From contig NC_050476.1 in NCBI RefSeq assembly GCF_013373865.1, positions 19,977,686 through 20,041,685 on the forward strand: DNA of 64,000 bases. The letters are read 5' to 3'. Positions 1 to 13,464 of this stretch are shown here, one piece after another. This stretch comes from Monomorium pharaonis. Taxonomy: Eukaryota; Arthropoda; Insecta; Hymenoptera; Formicidae. Both the position numbers and the translations under genes were made by a program. The notes beneath the pieces are model-generated. The model saw nothing but the letters and a program-made list of their open reading frames with translations, ran no database searches and was not told the origin of the DNA. Each line of letters opens with the position of its first letter. Within the stretch, counting starts at the first letter, position 1.

Positions 1-78
1 CGCGCTCAAGCGAATTGATTCGGACAGCACGGGCAACTAAATGACACTGTAGGCACATCTAAAAGACATATTTTAAAT

Positions 79-82
<4 letters not shown>

Positions 83-136
<54 letters not shown>
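83..136. repeat. (AG)27 microsatellite
   Basis: An uninterrupted run of 27 AG units, followed by a slightly degenerate GA-rich tail to about 143. The run is read as a poly-Ser/Leu tail in a minus-strand open frame (59-310), which is therefore not a credible gene. Confidence 0.98.
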
Positions 137-143
<7 letters not shown>

Positions 144-145
<2 letters not shown>

Positions 146-3100
146 TTTTCCGAGTCCGAGAGAAAGTGTATTTTTTATTACGTTCCTATAATTCCTTATT
201 TCTACGGCTTCTACGATTAACCAAACTCGCGTGAGAAATCGTGGCTTCGTGAAATGAATCACCTGCATCGGGCTTTGTGCAATCCGCGCAAGTTCTTCAA
301 TTTCACGCATTACGGTAAATCCCTAAATTATCGAACGCATAGATTATTCGAACGAAGAGGCCGCTGTTAGCCGCGTCGCATCTTTCGGTGGTTCAAGTTA
401 CTCTTCCTTGGCAGCGGCACAACACACGAGATTGGAATCGATGAAAGAAGAAACGAGAGGATTTATCACGATGGTGGATAAAATTTACGCTCATCTGATT
501 AAATCCCAAACGTTCGGCGCCGTTCGTTCGAATCCTAAGGCGTATCTCGTGGCAAATTAGCGTGGACCTCGTGGGCCTGGGTTAAGTGGGAACTAAAACC
601 TTTAACGAGGACAAATAACAGAAAGCTTGGCGCGTGATAGGTAGACGCACTGGTCATCCGGTCGCGTTAAATCACCGCCTACAGTTTGGAGGTCGCGGGT
701 TAGCGGCTACATTGTGATTAAGTTATAATTACAAGCGAGGCGAAATTAATTATTTATGTGCAAGCAGATAAGAAAGGTACACCCGAGAAAATAATTGCAA
801 CGACGAACACTTTGTTTGTACATTAATGACAAAAAAATGATTATTTAACGAAAAGTTGTATATTTTTATCTTTATCTTTTTACTTATTCTCAAAAATGTT
901 TGCTGCATTTTTTTTCTTTGTATCCAATAAATAAATAATTTATCTCCGAGAAAAACGGGCGAGTCGCGAAGACTTAAAAGACTTAAAAGATAATAAGTAA
1001 AAGAATATATACTGACCCAGTGAGGATCGTCGAGAAAATATACAGAAAAGACAATGTACGCGAGGAGGAAATAAGAACAGGTGTGAGGACCGCGAACATC
1101 CGCGTGCCTAACGTGACTCGTTTACATTGTACGCCGCGATGTTTGTTGACGAAATATGCATCAAATAATTGTAAATGTTATGGCATCCGCGTTTTGAGAG
1201 AGCCAAAATTATTCCAGACGCATTAAAATGCTATAGTCGCTGTAGTTATGAACTATACATACATCACCGTGATAGCGGAAGTGAGCCCGGAAGGCGGTTC
1301 AATAAAATAATCTTTAACACGGATGTGTGTTTATCCGGTGGTTTCGTGAGATATGACGCATCCCAACAGTTACACATTTTTCAGTCCGTTTTTATCCCCG
1401 ATTTTCTCTCTTTTATTCTCTCGATTTATCTCTTCAAATCACATAGTGCACTATAGTATATTAGAGATCAGTTGAAATTTAAATAATATTATTTCCAAAT
1501 ATCTAAAAGACGTAACGTTTTTAGATAAATATTTTTTCCTTTTAATTAATTAACTAATAATAACAAATATATGCTCCAAATATATATATAATAACAAATT
1601 ATATGCTTCAAATTTGAATGACGATGAGTCTAAAGACATTCGTAAAAATCATGGTGGGCTTTAGGTTCTGTTCGAATTTGGATTATGAAAGGCAAAACAG
1701 TCATTGTTTTTGTTTCAAGACGAAGAGCTTTTGTTGATTGTCGTGCCATTCGAAAGAAGTGGCGGTTGCAAGAGCAGCGGATCAAGAGAAAGAGTTACGG
1801 TGTCAAGAAGAGGCCACTAACCCTTCGGGTTATGTCATGAGGAGTAGGCTCGTCGCCGACGTCGTCCTCACGGGGTACCGAAATAGAAGTCTCGTTGATG
1901 CTACGCACTCTCTGCCACAATAAACCGTTCTTCTTACTTATCCGTCGCCGTTCAATCCCGCGGGTTAACAGACTGACAACCGATCGGGCTGTGGTTGACG
2001 CGTGTACTTCTCCTCTTTACATTTATGAGCCCTAAATTTTTCGCCATAATCATTACCCCGGTTTACATCTCGTGGTTTTGCGGTCCGACGGTTCTTTAAT
2101 ACTAACTGATTGAATACGATAAATTGCTATTTTTATCGTCGTACTTATTCGGCGCGGTTTTATAGATTCAGTTTATCATCACGCATTTAGCGTCTAGCTA
2201 CTTTGTTCCTGTTATTAAACGAGAAAAAACAAATTTTGCTTCTAAGTAGAAATTAACTGTCTACTCTAAAAATTAACTTTTGCTGAGGTTACGTTATTAG
2301 TTTGATGGGATTCGATCAGGTGCATCGGACTGCAATAGACTAGAAAATTTCTTCGAAAATTTTAAGCTCCGAAAATTTTGTGCGTGTTACTCAATGACAG
2401 TCAATGTAGTGTAATACTGACGTAATTTAAGAAATACTCGCAATTCGAGTGCTTTTTTTTTAACCCGGAAATAATATAAAGCCTTCATTCATTGACAATT
2501 CAGGGGAGATAGGACTAATAGCTGGAACAACGCCAGGTTTCAGAATGTGTCGCAAAGACACATTCACTTCGCGCAATTTCCTAACGACAAAGATAATGGT
2601 ATCAAATAACGTTTAAATTTCAATTGACTTTCAAGACTTGACGTAATGTCTCAAAAATAAATTTTTCAACATTGCAAAAAATCCATACATTTACTTATAC
2701 AATGGTATGGAATATAACGTGAAATTATTGAAACGCATTATATTTAATTAATTGCAGATTCACTGTTACAAAATATATTCATATTAATAGTGTAATTATT
2801 AATATATTTAATATTAAGTTTTCGATAAATTCGTTGACAAAGGATCGCAGATATTCAATTTCAACGCAAAAAGAATACGTATCTATTCGACATATGTTAT
2901 ATTTCACGTCGGTAAAATTATAGCTGTGTCCGATACGCGGTAAACGTTTTGAAAATTTAATTTTGCTGGCGCTTCTTACCCCGAAGGGACGGTCGTATAA
3001 AGAGAGGGCTAAGACGAGGCGAAAGAGGCTATAGCAGGACCAAAAAATGACACAGAGCTATAGGGTTGAGAAACGGTATGCGGTATACGGCGTTCGGTGA

Positions 3101-4439
3101 TAAATCGTCGTCCACGGTCTCTTTGCTCGAGTAATTTGTGCCGCTAAATGGCCACCGACCGGCATAACTCCTTCGCGTGGAGGCGCCTATATAGAAACAA
3201 CAGCAGCGACTAGTGGAACACGCGCATCTCCTTACATAAATCTCGTCTTATAACTATCTTTGGGAATCCCCGGCGTTGCCAGAAGAATCATCCGAAAAAA
3301 ATCGGAAAATTGAGCTGTACTTTCATCTCGTCAAAATATTTTCCAACGGTTTACGAAAGACGGTTGTTTCGAAGAGACGAGAGTGCGCGTTTTCCTGCTT
3401 TAGAAGCGCGACTGAATTTCGCGTCGCTCGACACCGAGAGTCCTTTTTTCCACGCGATAGCTCACCGGGCGCTATTAAAAGATTTCAAAGGCACGGAAAG
3501 CCGACGTTGCGCGGTTTAACGTATACGTTTCGCGAGTAATTCATAATGCTAAATGCGCATGGACCGTCCTAATTCTTTGGACGGCAGCTCACAGAAGCGC
3601 CGTACGTTTTCGCACCGCGCTATAATGGGCGCACTGGGGTCTTGATTATGAACACTGAGAGAATTATTGGATTCTTCAGGACACAGTTTGCACCCTTAAA
3701 TCCCCGCCGGACGCACTCCCGTCTTCCGTAATTGAGTTTTGCACGCCGAGAGTCTTCCCTCGCCTTGCGGATTTGCTCTCCTCATCCCTTTAGTCGTCAC
3801 TCTCGACACGCGTTACTCCGATTTAATTTTATTAACCGTGTTTCGTCTGCCTTCTAACGTTTACTGCGAGCATGTCGCGGCAGCTTTATCATGCCCTTGT
3901 GTTCATTAGACCCTTGGAGCGTCGCTGCTCCTTTTCCTCTGTTTCACTCGCAGATTTACGAGATTTATTTGCGTCGCAATACAAGCACAACAGGCGAGTA
4001 TTAATATAAATTTTTCGAGCGTTCCTTCCGATTGAAACGTTCGAGCTTAACACAGACTTTAATCGAGGAAAGATTGTCGCAAACCCGGTTGTTAAGACAA
4101 ATGCATCTCTCATGTCGCGATGTTACAAGCTTAAGTTGTCAACGATAAATCGTCCTTAGAAAACGGCCTCTCAAGATCTGTAGATAGATAGTAGTTACAA
4201 GTAGCATTCTAATTGCACGGTAAAAAAAAGTCCATAACGTGATCAGTCGCTCATATTTACATACATTTGTATGAGAGTAGCCATCCGGTATTTAATAGTA
4301 CAATGCTATGAATAACATCGCCGCTAGTATTAAATGTAAATCCGGTTAATATAACGTAAAATTACTATGAAGTATCAAACATTTGCTACGGCAATTATTT
4401 ATTTTGTTTTATTATTTGATTCAAATATAATAAGTAATC
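144..4439. other. Noncoding stretch, no gene recognised
   Basis: AT-rich DNA with moderately GC-rich patches (about 1740-2000, 2960-3540 and 3560-3800). Open frames are under 95 codons and show no known motif or good exon borders. A small imperfect direct duplication of about 30 bp (a taacaaat..atgct..caaat pattern) lies at about 1558-1612. Nothing else is supportable. Confidence 0.6.
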
Positions 4440-4454
4440 GAGAGAGAGAGAGAG
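4440..4454. repeat. Short (GA)n tract
   Basis: Seven to eight GA units followed by an A-rich tail. Confidence 0.9.
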
Positions 4455-7400
4455 AAAAATATGAAATACTTCATAGAAAGATAGAAATATCTTTTAAAAC
4501 TTTGACCTCTCGTATTTTTTGCCATTTTTTAAAACAAGTTATATAAATTGTCGTGATTATAATTAAATTATAATTAAAAAATTGCAAGTTACCATAATTA
4601 AGAGAGACTTACTTTTAAATTAATTAAATAAAATATTTATTTATTTTTCTCTCTTATTCTACGACTACTTTTGTCGTAAGAAACAAAAGCACGAGACTAA
4701 AAATATACGTTGATTATTTAATTGAACAAAAGGACAACCATCTTCAATAATGCTCTGCAACTTTAGCAATTTTTTTCATTCGATTTCCTGGTAATTGTTA
4801 CACGCGGTAGGTAGCCTCGTATCGTATACTCATCTCAATTTGTATCGCTAAATTTTATTTGTCTCAATTTGTTCCTCGGTTAGCTTTTCTCAGGAACAAC
4901 CCAAGCATGTTAATTCTGTATCTTCTCTTTCTTTCCCCTTCCCTTTCTCTTTATCTCTTTCTCTCTCTCTCCTCAACGGTCAATATGTAAATCGATTGTG
5001 GTTCGATCGGACACGGGGTCCACGAATATCATAGAAGGAGCGCCGCGCGCCGCTTGGACAGAATCTATAAAAATTCCAGACATCTTATTTTCCTTCCTTG
5101 AAAACGGCGGGTACACGGATCTGAGGCCGCCGCAGGCGGTCTTGACGCCCGGCCAAGACTAATAACCCCGAAAAGACAAAAAGGATACCGGTCCCGGTGT
5201 CGGTGGAAAGCGAGGGAGCGAGTTACAGGAGTCTTGAAGATAACGCCCATAGAAACTAGACTCGATGACGAAATTGGCAAATGCGGGATCCTGAATTTAG
5301 AGAATTAATGGGCAAAATAAATCATTTCATATATGAATCATTAAATAAAAGGCTGTTCAACATCCTCGTTCATAAGGGTTATCAGCATCGAGGAGATAAA
5401 ATCTGCCTGTACAAAATGATATAGTTGCATACGTTACAAGAACTGATTGTTATAAGATAAGCAAAATTATAGGAAACCGGGATTTTTTGTGATCTTTTTG
5501 CGAGTAAAATTTTTCTAATCAGCCCTTTTCCGCTTGATGCGTTTTATTGAGAAATTTGTCGCGGATCGGAAGGAGAGGGCGGGTAAAAGACATTCAAGAG
5601 ATCGCGGAGTCCTTGGCGCGGTCGAGACTCTCGAAAGTCGAAAGTGGACCCGCCGTTAAAGGGGCAGGCCCCCAGTAATAAACGTTGATTTAAGTGGCAT
5701 ATCAGCGCCGACCGCGCTTATGACACACGGCGATGCTCGTTCATTATTCGTATCCTCCTTGCGTCCCTAAGGGAGGCACGAGACCGCGAAGTGCGGAAAG
5801 AGAAAAAGAGAACGAGAGAGAAAGAGAGAGGAATCGTGTAGGATTATCGTGAGGTGAGGTCCAGCAGCCACGATCGTGAAACCGAAGACGAGCAATTTAC
5901 TCGAGCGGGACTGGTCGGGCGGCTCGGCCTTGCTAATTAAACCAGGAGGACAGCGAAAGCAACGCCGCGTGACGATCGCTGATCGACGTGCAATGATCCT
6001 GCGAGAGATGACAAAGTGACGAAAGCAACAGCTAATCGATCGATGATCATCCGCTTGATTGGCAGAATCTAGTTCGCTCACAGATGATTCTATGTGCTAA
6101 TCTTGGGAAATGATTTACAGATAATTATATCGTTAATTTTATCGAATTATTGTTTTATTTGTTAATGAAGACATTTTTTTAACATTTTTCAAGTATTTAT
6201 AAAAAAAACTTTCATTTAGTTTTAAAACATATTGACTTACCAATGCTATGTGCATATAAAACACGAAACTACTCATAAATCAGATATCGTGCAATTGAAC
6301 AGCCGCGGAAGGTGCGTGTGCGACATACATTTGCTGTGCATTAAAACATTATCAGAATAATCGATGAATATAGTTTGCCACAGTCGTACCAACAGTCACC
6401 GGTCTTTTGTGTGATTGTTGATTTACGAGTAAATCGTGTGCTCGTATTCCTCCACCTCGTATACAACTTACGCTTTCGACGTTTTATATTAAAGAGATTT
6501 GAGAGATGATGTATAGGCATTGAAACATTCAACGAGACAAGATCTTACATGCTTTCGTTGTACGCATATATTTTCACTTATAATATTTATATCACAAATT
6601 GTTTTTTTCTTATGACAACTGTTCAACGAATATTGTTTTTATCTATTATTAATATTATCTTTATCTGTTTTTATTTTTTTAAAGAAATTTATTTGTATAC
6701 TATATTTAATTTGCAAGAAATCATGATTGTAATTAGGTACATATTAAAATAATAAGCATCGTGACTATTTTTGCAATCAATTTATAATTACAAATTAGCA
6801 AAGATTAAAAAATCCGTAGAATCACGGAAATCATGAATAAAATTGGTTCCTTTTAAATTAACGTGCAATGGCTAAACATTTTTGTCTCGCGTTCTATGTT
6901 TTTTGATAAAAAGGAATGTATTATTACTGCAAGAATAATCATTTTTTATACCATTATTTATTTTGTTGAAAATTGTTTTTGTTTGCATGTGTACAGATAT
7001 TATACAATTTAAATTTGATCCCAACGGCAATTTAGTTTTTTTCATTCATTGTGTTATCATAATTTTATTAGTCATAGAATAATGATAGGCTGTTCAAAGA
7101 ATTGATAATGGTAGTTGTAATGGTAGAGATACACATCTGCGTGTGCCTTCTAAACACGGCCTAATTTATCACAGTGAAGAATCACTGCAGGTTTACCTAT
7201 CCATACGTTCGCTTAAGGGTAAAATTATGATATTTCTGTGAAGCTTTTTTAATATAAAAGTAATTTTTCGTAATTTTTATATTATAAAATTAAAGAAATT
7301 CAAGTGTTATAAAGAAAATGCACATAAAACTAAAGAAAAAATAACAATATTTATCAAGAGAATTTATTAAAATTAAATTAACAAGGCGTGTCAATTGTGT

Positions 7401-9046
7401 AGAAATTGTTGTAGAAATAACATTGGTAATAATTATGAAACAAACAATGAGGAAATTAAAATAGTACAAGATATAATTATTATAAGAATAAATAAAAATT
7501 CTCAGCTTTGAAAAATTTTTATCAAAGGTGATATTAAAAATTCTTAAATGATTTTTGTATACAATGTTGCCCTAGCTTTAGTCATGTCTATATAATTTTA
7601 TCTAATATCCTCACTGATATCGCACGTAATAGCAAACGCGGTGATTACTTTACGAATGGTTTATTGTCATCATTATTATAAGCATTTACATATTGAAGCA
7701 TAGGTTTATATACTGAGGATAATTGCTTCATTGTGCCCGAAGCAGGCCGCAGGTAACGACTTGCGAAATGCGCACGTGAGGAAATTTATTGTTTTTATTA
7801 AATCTCAAAACGCTCGTTATTGTGATGCGTCGTAAACCACGTGCGATCGCCAATATGGTTTATGCTCACGGTTAGGAGCAATCTTTGTTCTACAACCTTT
7901 TTGCAAAATGCGCGAATAATTGATATTTAATTCGTCTCTTTCAGTTTGTTCTATAATACTCGTACTTTACGCGAGAAATTGCGGCATATTACATTGTTCT
8001 GGTATCGGCTGTAATAGATGATTTATTATAAGACAATATAGAAAAATACCTTTAAACATGTTTTCATTTATTATAATTATTTATAAATTTGATAAAAATG
8101 AAGTTGAGATTTATTAGATAATAAAAAGTTAAAGACAATGTAACTTTTTATTACTGAAGCATTACTGCATTATCACTGGAAGTTAATTATTTCATTATTT
8201 CCTTAAGTTATTCATATGCATTTATTTTCTGAAATGTTATAACAGTTTGAACGATATGTCATTCATAGCGATAGCAACAGTATCGTTTAGACTAATCGTC
8301 TAGACTAATCATAACGTATTGTTTTCAAACTAGCCTTAAACGCGCTCGTATAATGCACGTAAATGACATATCCTCGCCCGAACACTTCATTAGCGTAGTT
8401 TACTACCAGACAGGAATTACTATTCCGTGTCGGAAGGCGGAGAAGTATATCTTGTGGGCGTGCGCCGTACGCCTTCCTAGTTTAACTGACGTCTTTGTCG
8501 GTTTGTTTGAAGTCTCGATGTGAATATGTATAAACTATAAACTATGAATTTTGTTCGGAAATCTCTTTCATTAATACATTTTGATTAACGAGTTCTAAGT
8601 TGCCGAGTGATAATTAGATCTTTCGTTAAAGCGATAAAAAGTTGCAATTATGGGAGTTTTCTTATTATTGACAAAAATTATTGTCTGTTATATAAAATAA
8701 AATAAAACAGACAATTTTAATTAATAAAATTATTAAAATATTACAATATCTTATAAGTTTTATATTATGTAAACTGTAACATTTTAAAAATCTATTTGAA
8801 TATATCGTAGATTGAAATTTATTCACGTTAAATTGTTATTTAATTTTTTTCTTGTCTGTGATATACGTTGTAAAGAGTGAATGGTAATTAGTATTTAGTG
8901 CTCATCTTTCAGTACTATCATATATCTCTGCATCCACTTCACAAGTCATGCTATATTTATGACATGACTTTGCATTTAGCTAGTCACAACCTATACATAT
9001 ACCGATGTAAAATTGAATATAAAATAAATAATTTAATTATGGAATC

Positions 9047-9048
<2 letters not shown>
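4455..9048. other. AT-rich noncoding stretch
   Basis: Mostly very AT-rich sequence (6100-8900 especially), with a GC-richer patch at about 5040-5240 and 5560-6070. A pyrimidine-rich tract of CT and CTTT units lies at about 4922-4974. Open frames are 60-104 codons with no recognisable domain. No gene supported. Confidence 0.6.
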
Positions 9049-9135
<87 letters not shown>

Positions 9136-9141
9136 GTGTGT
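9049..9141. repeat. (TG)n microsatellite, about 46 units
   Basis: A long TG run with one interruption (C at 9131). It produces artefactual Cys/Val and Thr/His open frames on the two strands. TG/CA runs of this length are usually highly polymorphic and can adopt Z-DNA. Confidence 0.98.
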
Positions 9142-11079
9142 CGCGGTATTTAAACACTTCCCTGCAGGACATCTTGTAGACAGGCTCAGGTAGAAGATAA
9201 AAGAGTTAATAGGGTCGTCGAAGAGTCATAAAATCAAAAGAAACGACGTGTAGCTCGTTGTATTCTCTTTCTTAAAAATCTAGCGATTAGCTCGCAACAA
9301 TATTACAATGATATTGAACGGTACAACATATATAAGAACAAGTTGCCCGATTTTCTTGCTTTCCTTTTGACTTTCATTCATCCATTCCCGAGGAAAAAGG
9401 CAGAGGTCCTTCAATCCGTTCAGGAAATTAATGGTCAAAGCGAATGTCGACGTTCAAGCTCGATACATCAATAATCCATTTAGTTCCGGTCTGAATCCCG
9501 ATTCAAGATTGAAACGCATCCGCGGGAGACGCCCTTCGCGGAGGTCGTCATTCTCGTTCGACGACTGATTGCAATCTGTCCGGTACTCGGCATTTTTTTG
9601 ATGAATTTTTAATTACAATCGTATAGCCGCACGAATAACTGATTACACTGAAAAAGCGCCGCTCATGATTGGTTAACTCGTGCCACCAACGAGCTCTCGA
9701 ACTTTGATTTATGCGTGAATAATTGAAAAGTGTGCCCGCGCGCCAAATGAGTGGAGCTTCCAACAGAGAAAAAAAGAAAAAGATGATAGAAAGTTCTATG
9801 TCGTGCACTTTGATGTTTACCGCAGAAATTCAATTTACATTAAATTAGACGTTGTCTAATCTATTGTGTTTTATTGAGGTAATCGAGTATAGATGAATGT
9901 CATTACTAATGGATAAAAGGCGAACTTAAAGTACCTTACAGACATAAAAATAATTTTTTTAGTACTTGGTAAATTTAAAATTTAAGTCATAAAAGATAAG
10001 AATTTATTATAATATGAATTATGTAATTAAAGTAAATGTGTAAGAAAAAATGTTGTATGTTTAATTAATATACTAAATAATATATAATTAATATATAAAT
10101 AATATACTAAATAATAATCATAAATTTACTTATTGTAAATTTTACTATAGTATAATAGTACTAGTTCCATTTCGCGAAGAAGCTGCTGGTCTGCACGTAA
10201 TAGCGCAACAATTTTTCACGTTTTTATTATACGTTTCGTGGTGTACTTCGCTACTGGCGCCGACATATCTTGCGCATGTTGCGTTTACCGCATAAAAAAA
10301 AAAACGGCAATACAAAGATCGGTTTTATTTCGATCATATGTACGATTAGATTTACGTCAACAGATCAAAATTCATAATAATTTAAATACTGATAGAATTT
10401 GACAGATGTATTTGACTTAATGAAATCCATAACAATAGATCAATCAGGTTGTAAGCGATATAAACTGTGGAAGATAACAGCCGATACAACTTCTATGTAT
10501 CCTGGAACTGAGAATGCAGCTCGCCAGCACAGTAAAGGAGATAGAACAACCGACAAACTACCATTTCTCTGAAATGGGATGAAAAGAAGCGGTTGCTACT
10601 CATGTCGACCTCATTTTTAGGATATATCGGTTTTTTTCGCCTTTCGAAAAGTATATAGCGATCTTTGCCGGAAGATAGAATCGACTTCGTGGAAGCGTAC
10701 TAATGTTCGACCAATCGCAAATTGTTCTTTTGTGACTGTTGTCCTTCAGCAGATGTCAGCGACGTTTTTTCGAAAACGAGTATTAATCTTTTTTGTCGCA
10801 ACCTTTTATCCGATGAACTTTTCTTACAAGGAAAGTATCACGGGCGTGTCTTCTGTTCTTTTTGTTGATTACATAGAATTACAAATTCTTTTCCACAAAA
10901 CTAAAGACAATGCCGACATAGTTTTGAGAAGGAGAACAATATTTCACGAAAAAGAAAAATTGGAAAACAGTTTTATTATTAACGTTTACGTTGACTCGTG
11001 ACAACATTTGCTTTATATTAGTTATACACTTTTATGTTAGTTTTATACGTACAAACTTTATGTAAAATAAATGTTGTTA
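9142..11079. other. Noncoding stretch
   Basis: Mixed-composition DNA with short AT-rich duplications near 10060-10125 (two copies of an aatatactaaataat unit). The 89-codon plus-strand frame at 10732-11001 has no recognisable domain. No gene supported. Confidence 0.55.
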
Positions 11080-11293
11080 CACTGAGAAAAAAGTAATTGA
11101 TTCAACAAAACGTTTAGTTGCAGGCTGTTAACAAAAGATATACTTAATAATATTTGCTGTTAATGCAAGTGCAGTAATGTTGATTGAACTATGTATTTAT
11201 GTTGCAATACCATATATTGTTGTATTGAATATATCTTTTGTTGGCAGCCCGCAACTAAAAAATTTTGTTGAATTAATTACTTTTTTCTCGGTG
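11080..11293. mobile_element. Palindromic TA-target MITE, family A (214 bp)
   Basis: The element starts CACTGAGAAAAAAGTAATTG and ends in the inverted counterpart ATTACTTTTTTCTCGGTG, flanked on both sides by TA (11078-11079 and 11294-11295). Inside the termini a second inverted pair, around GCAGGCTGTTAAC and GTTGGCAGCCCGC, makes most of the element a fold-back. It has no open frame. The TA duplication and the hairpin form fit a non-autonomous Tc1/mariner-like element. The same internal motifs (GGCAGCCCGCAA, AATGCAAGTNCA) recur in the outer element at 24389-24807. Confidence 0.85.
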
Positions 11294-12381
11294 TATGAAT
11301 CGACAAACGTCAATGATAAAACAAATTTTTTAATTTTATTTTTTCAATGAAATTGTTGACTTCTCTCTCTCTCTGTCTCTCTTTCTCTCTTTCTTTCTCT
11401 CATCTGTGCCTTTGTACTGTTTATACTTTGATTGTGAACTTATAATTATGTGTAATGTAACAAAGAGATTATTTTATATAAAAAGTAGCATTTAATTGCT
11501 AAAACAGACCTATCGCCAGTATTCTTTTTGTGCTTGGAATAACATTAAGAAATAAAGTCTACAGTTAAAACTTTTTGGCATTGCATTCGATGTAAATTTT
11601 CGTAATATACTCAGATGTTAACCGCGCGTATCGCAAAAGAATAAATCGGGTTTTTGCGTTAATGACTTTATCAGATTTTTTATCGCGCGCGAAAAAAGGA
11701 TAGGAACATTGTTGCTCGATCGACTGCGGTTTTCGTTGTGGTTGCACCAATTTACTATTTTTCAGTGCGTCTATCACGCTGCGCTTCGCATGCGTCCTTG
11801 CGGAGCATTCGTAGAAATATCATATAAGAACAGCAAGACGTGGTAATGCAATATTTGTATCATTGCAGTTGCTCTAATATAAAATCGTGAATTGTAGCAA
11901 GTTCTGGGAAAAATTTAGAAATTTTACGTTTCAATCGCACCGAATAGTTATAAAAGTATATATTTTAAATATAAAGTTAGTTATTACGGTATATATAATA
12001 TAATGTATATAATTTTAAGTGTAAACATTAAAATTGAACAAATTGATAAATTAATCGTAAATTTTTTAATATCCGAATTAAGCAAGCGGTTTTAACAAAG
12101 TAAGTTAGCAATAAATAAGTGATTGAGATACTTTTTATATTGACATAATACCAAGTCAACAGGAATTCTTGCCTTTCGGAATCGCGTCATGCGCACAGAA
12201 AGAGAGCGGCGAATCATTACCAAATGAGAGCAAAGTGACCTTAGTAAATTAAGGAGCACACCTGCAAAGTATTTAATGCTCATATGCAAGTCGAAAAACA
12301 TATTCGCGCGTTTATGAGGTGTGCTATATCGGTATGCTATAAAAAAAGATATTACGTGTATTACATGCGCATGAAAATACA
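11294..12381. other. Noncoding stretch with a CT-rich tract
   Basis: A pyrimidine tract of CT and CTTT units lies at 11361-11401. The rest is AT-rich with a small GC-richer patch near 11690-11800. The 99-codon minus-strand frame at 12092-12391 shows no domain. Confidence 0.55.
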
Positions 12382-12432
12382 TTCCGTACATTATTCTCGA
12401 GGTACAGGGTATCTCGAGAATAATGTACGGAA
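12382..12432. repeat. Perfect 20-bp palindrome with 11-bp spacer
   Basis: The left arm at 12382-12401 (TTCCGTACATTATTCTCGAG) is the exact reverse complement of the right arm at 12413-12432. The spacer is 11 bp (12402-12412). It is isolated in AT-rich DNA and has no evident target-site duplication. It could form a cruciform or an RNA hairpin on either strand. Confidence 0.95.
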
Positions 12433-12860
12433 AAATTATGCTTTATTTTTATTTACTAAATAAATTTCTTATACATAATTGTTATTTTTAAATATGAAAA
12501 ATATTTAAAAAGTTTTGTTTAAAAATTATAAATAAATTATTTTACTTTTAAATAATGAAGATTTAATTAGCATATTATTTCATATAGTACATATTTTGAA
12601 CAGCGTTCAACAATTGCCAGTTATATAATGCATATTTTAAATAGTGCAGTAATTTTCAATTGCAAATCTCTTTTTTCTTATACTTTACTATAGAATTTAC
12701 TTTCTTCTTTCTGCTTTTTCTGAACGATTTTGATGTAAGAATCATCTTATTTTAAATAAAAACTGGATACATTTTTACTGTAAAATATATAAAACAATGT
12801 AATATGTCATTAGTAAGAAAATAAAACAGAAGAGAATGTTTCTTGTAATAAACATGTTTA

Positions 12861-12983
12861 TTTTCATCAATGTAGATTAATTTTGATCTGTTTATTTCAG
12901 CTTTATCTTTATCTAACTCTTAGAACTAGAAAAGTTAAACGATAAAAAATAAGCCGAACTCAGAGTTAATCTACATTGATGAA
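12861..12983. repeat. Inverted repeat, possible decayed fold-back element
   Basis: The motif TTCATCAATGTAGATTAA (12863-12880) recurs inverted as TTAATCTACATTGATGAA (12966-12983), an exact 18-bp match about 85 bp apart. The interior also has weak inverted similarity (TTTATCT..TAACTCT against AGTTAAACGATAAAA). A small fold-back transposon relic is the simplest reading. No clear target-site duplication was found. Confidence 0.7.
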
Positions 12984-13000
12984 CATAAGAATAAAAAAAG

Positions 13001-13409
13001 AAAACAAAAACTGAAAGAAAAAAATCTTGAATTGAATACAATGTGTCTAAGTAACCTATGTATAATAATCTTAAAAGAAAATAGAGCTACTGAGGGACAT
13101 CCTATATATATATGTATTTCGCGGAAGGTACTCCGTTCAACGTTCGGCCTTGCTGTATAAGAAAAGAATAGCAGATGAGCAACAGGTTATTCTTACGTAG
13201 TGCATCACGCACATGTGCAGTCTCACATACACGACACGTGAACGAAGCACGTGCATCATGTGCGCGATAAAATGCGCTATATGTTTCTATATACTCTAAA
13301 AAGTTGTTAATTTAGCTAAATTTTTTAAATTAATTAAATTTCTTTATTGAAGTATTTATAAATTTTAGTTAAATATACAAATATCCGAATTATTTTGTGT
13401 GTTAAGTGT
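13001..13409. other. Noncoding stretch containing an E-box cluster
   Basis: AT-rich apart from about 13120-13275, where several CANNTG motifs are packed together (listed separately). No coding signal. Confidence 0.5.
13210..13262. promoter_or_regulatory. Cluster of E-box motifs
   Basis: Within 53 bp there are CACATGTG (13210-13217), CACGTG (13235-13240), CACGTG (13248-13253) and CATGTG (13257-13262). CACGTG is the canonical palindromic bHLH site, and its ACGTG core is also the hypoxia-response core. Function is inference from motif density only. Confidence 0.35.
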
Positions 13410-13423
13410 ACACACACACACAC

Positions 13424-13463
<40 letters not shown>
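13410..13463. repeat. (AC)n microsatellite
   Basis: About 27 units with one G interruption at 13428. Produces artefactual Thr/His and Val/Cys frames on the two strands. Confidence 0.97.
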
Positions 13464-13464
<1 letters not shown>

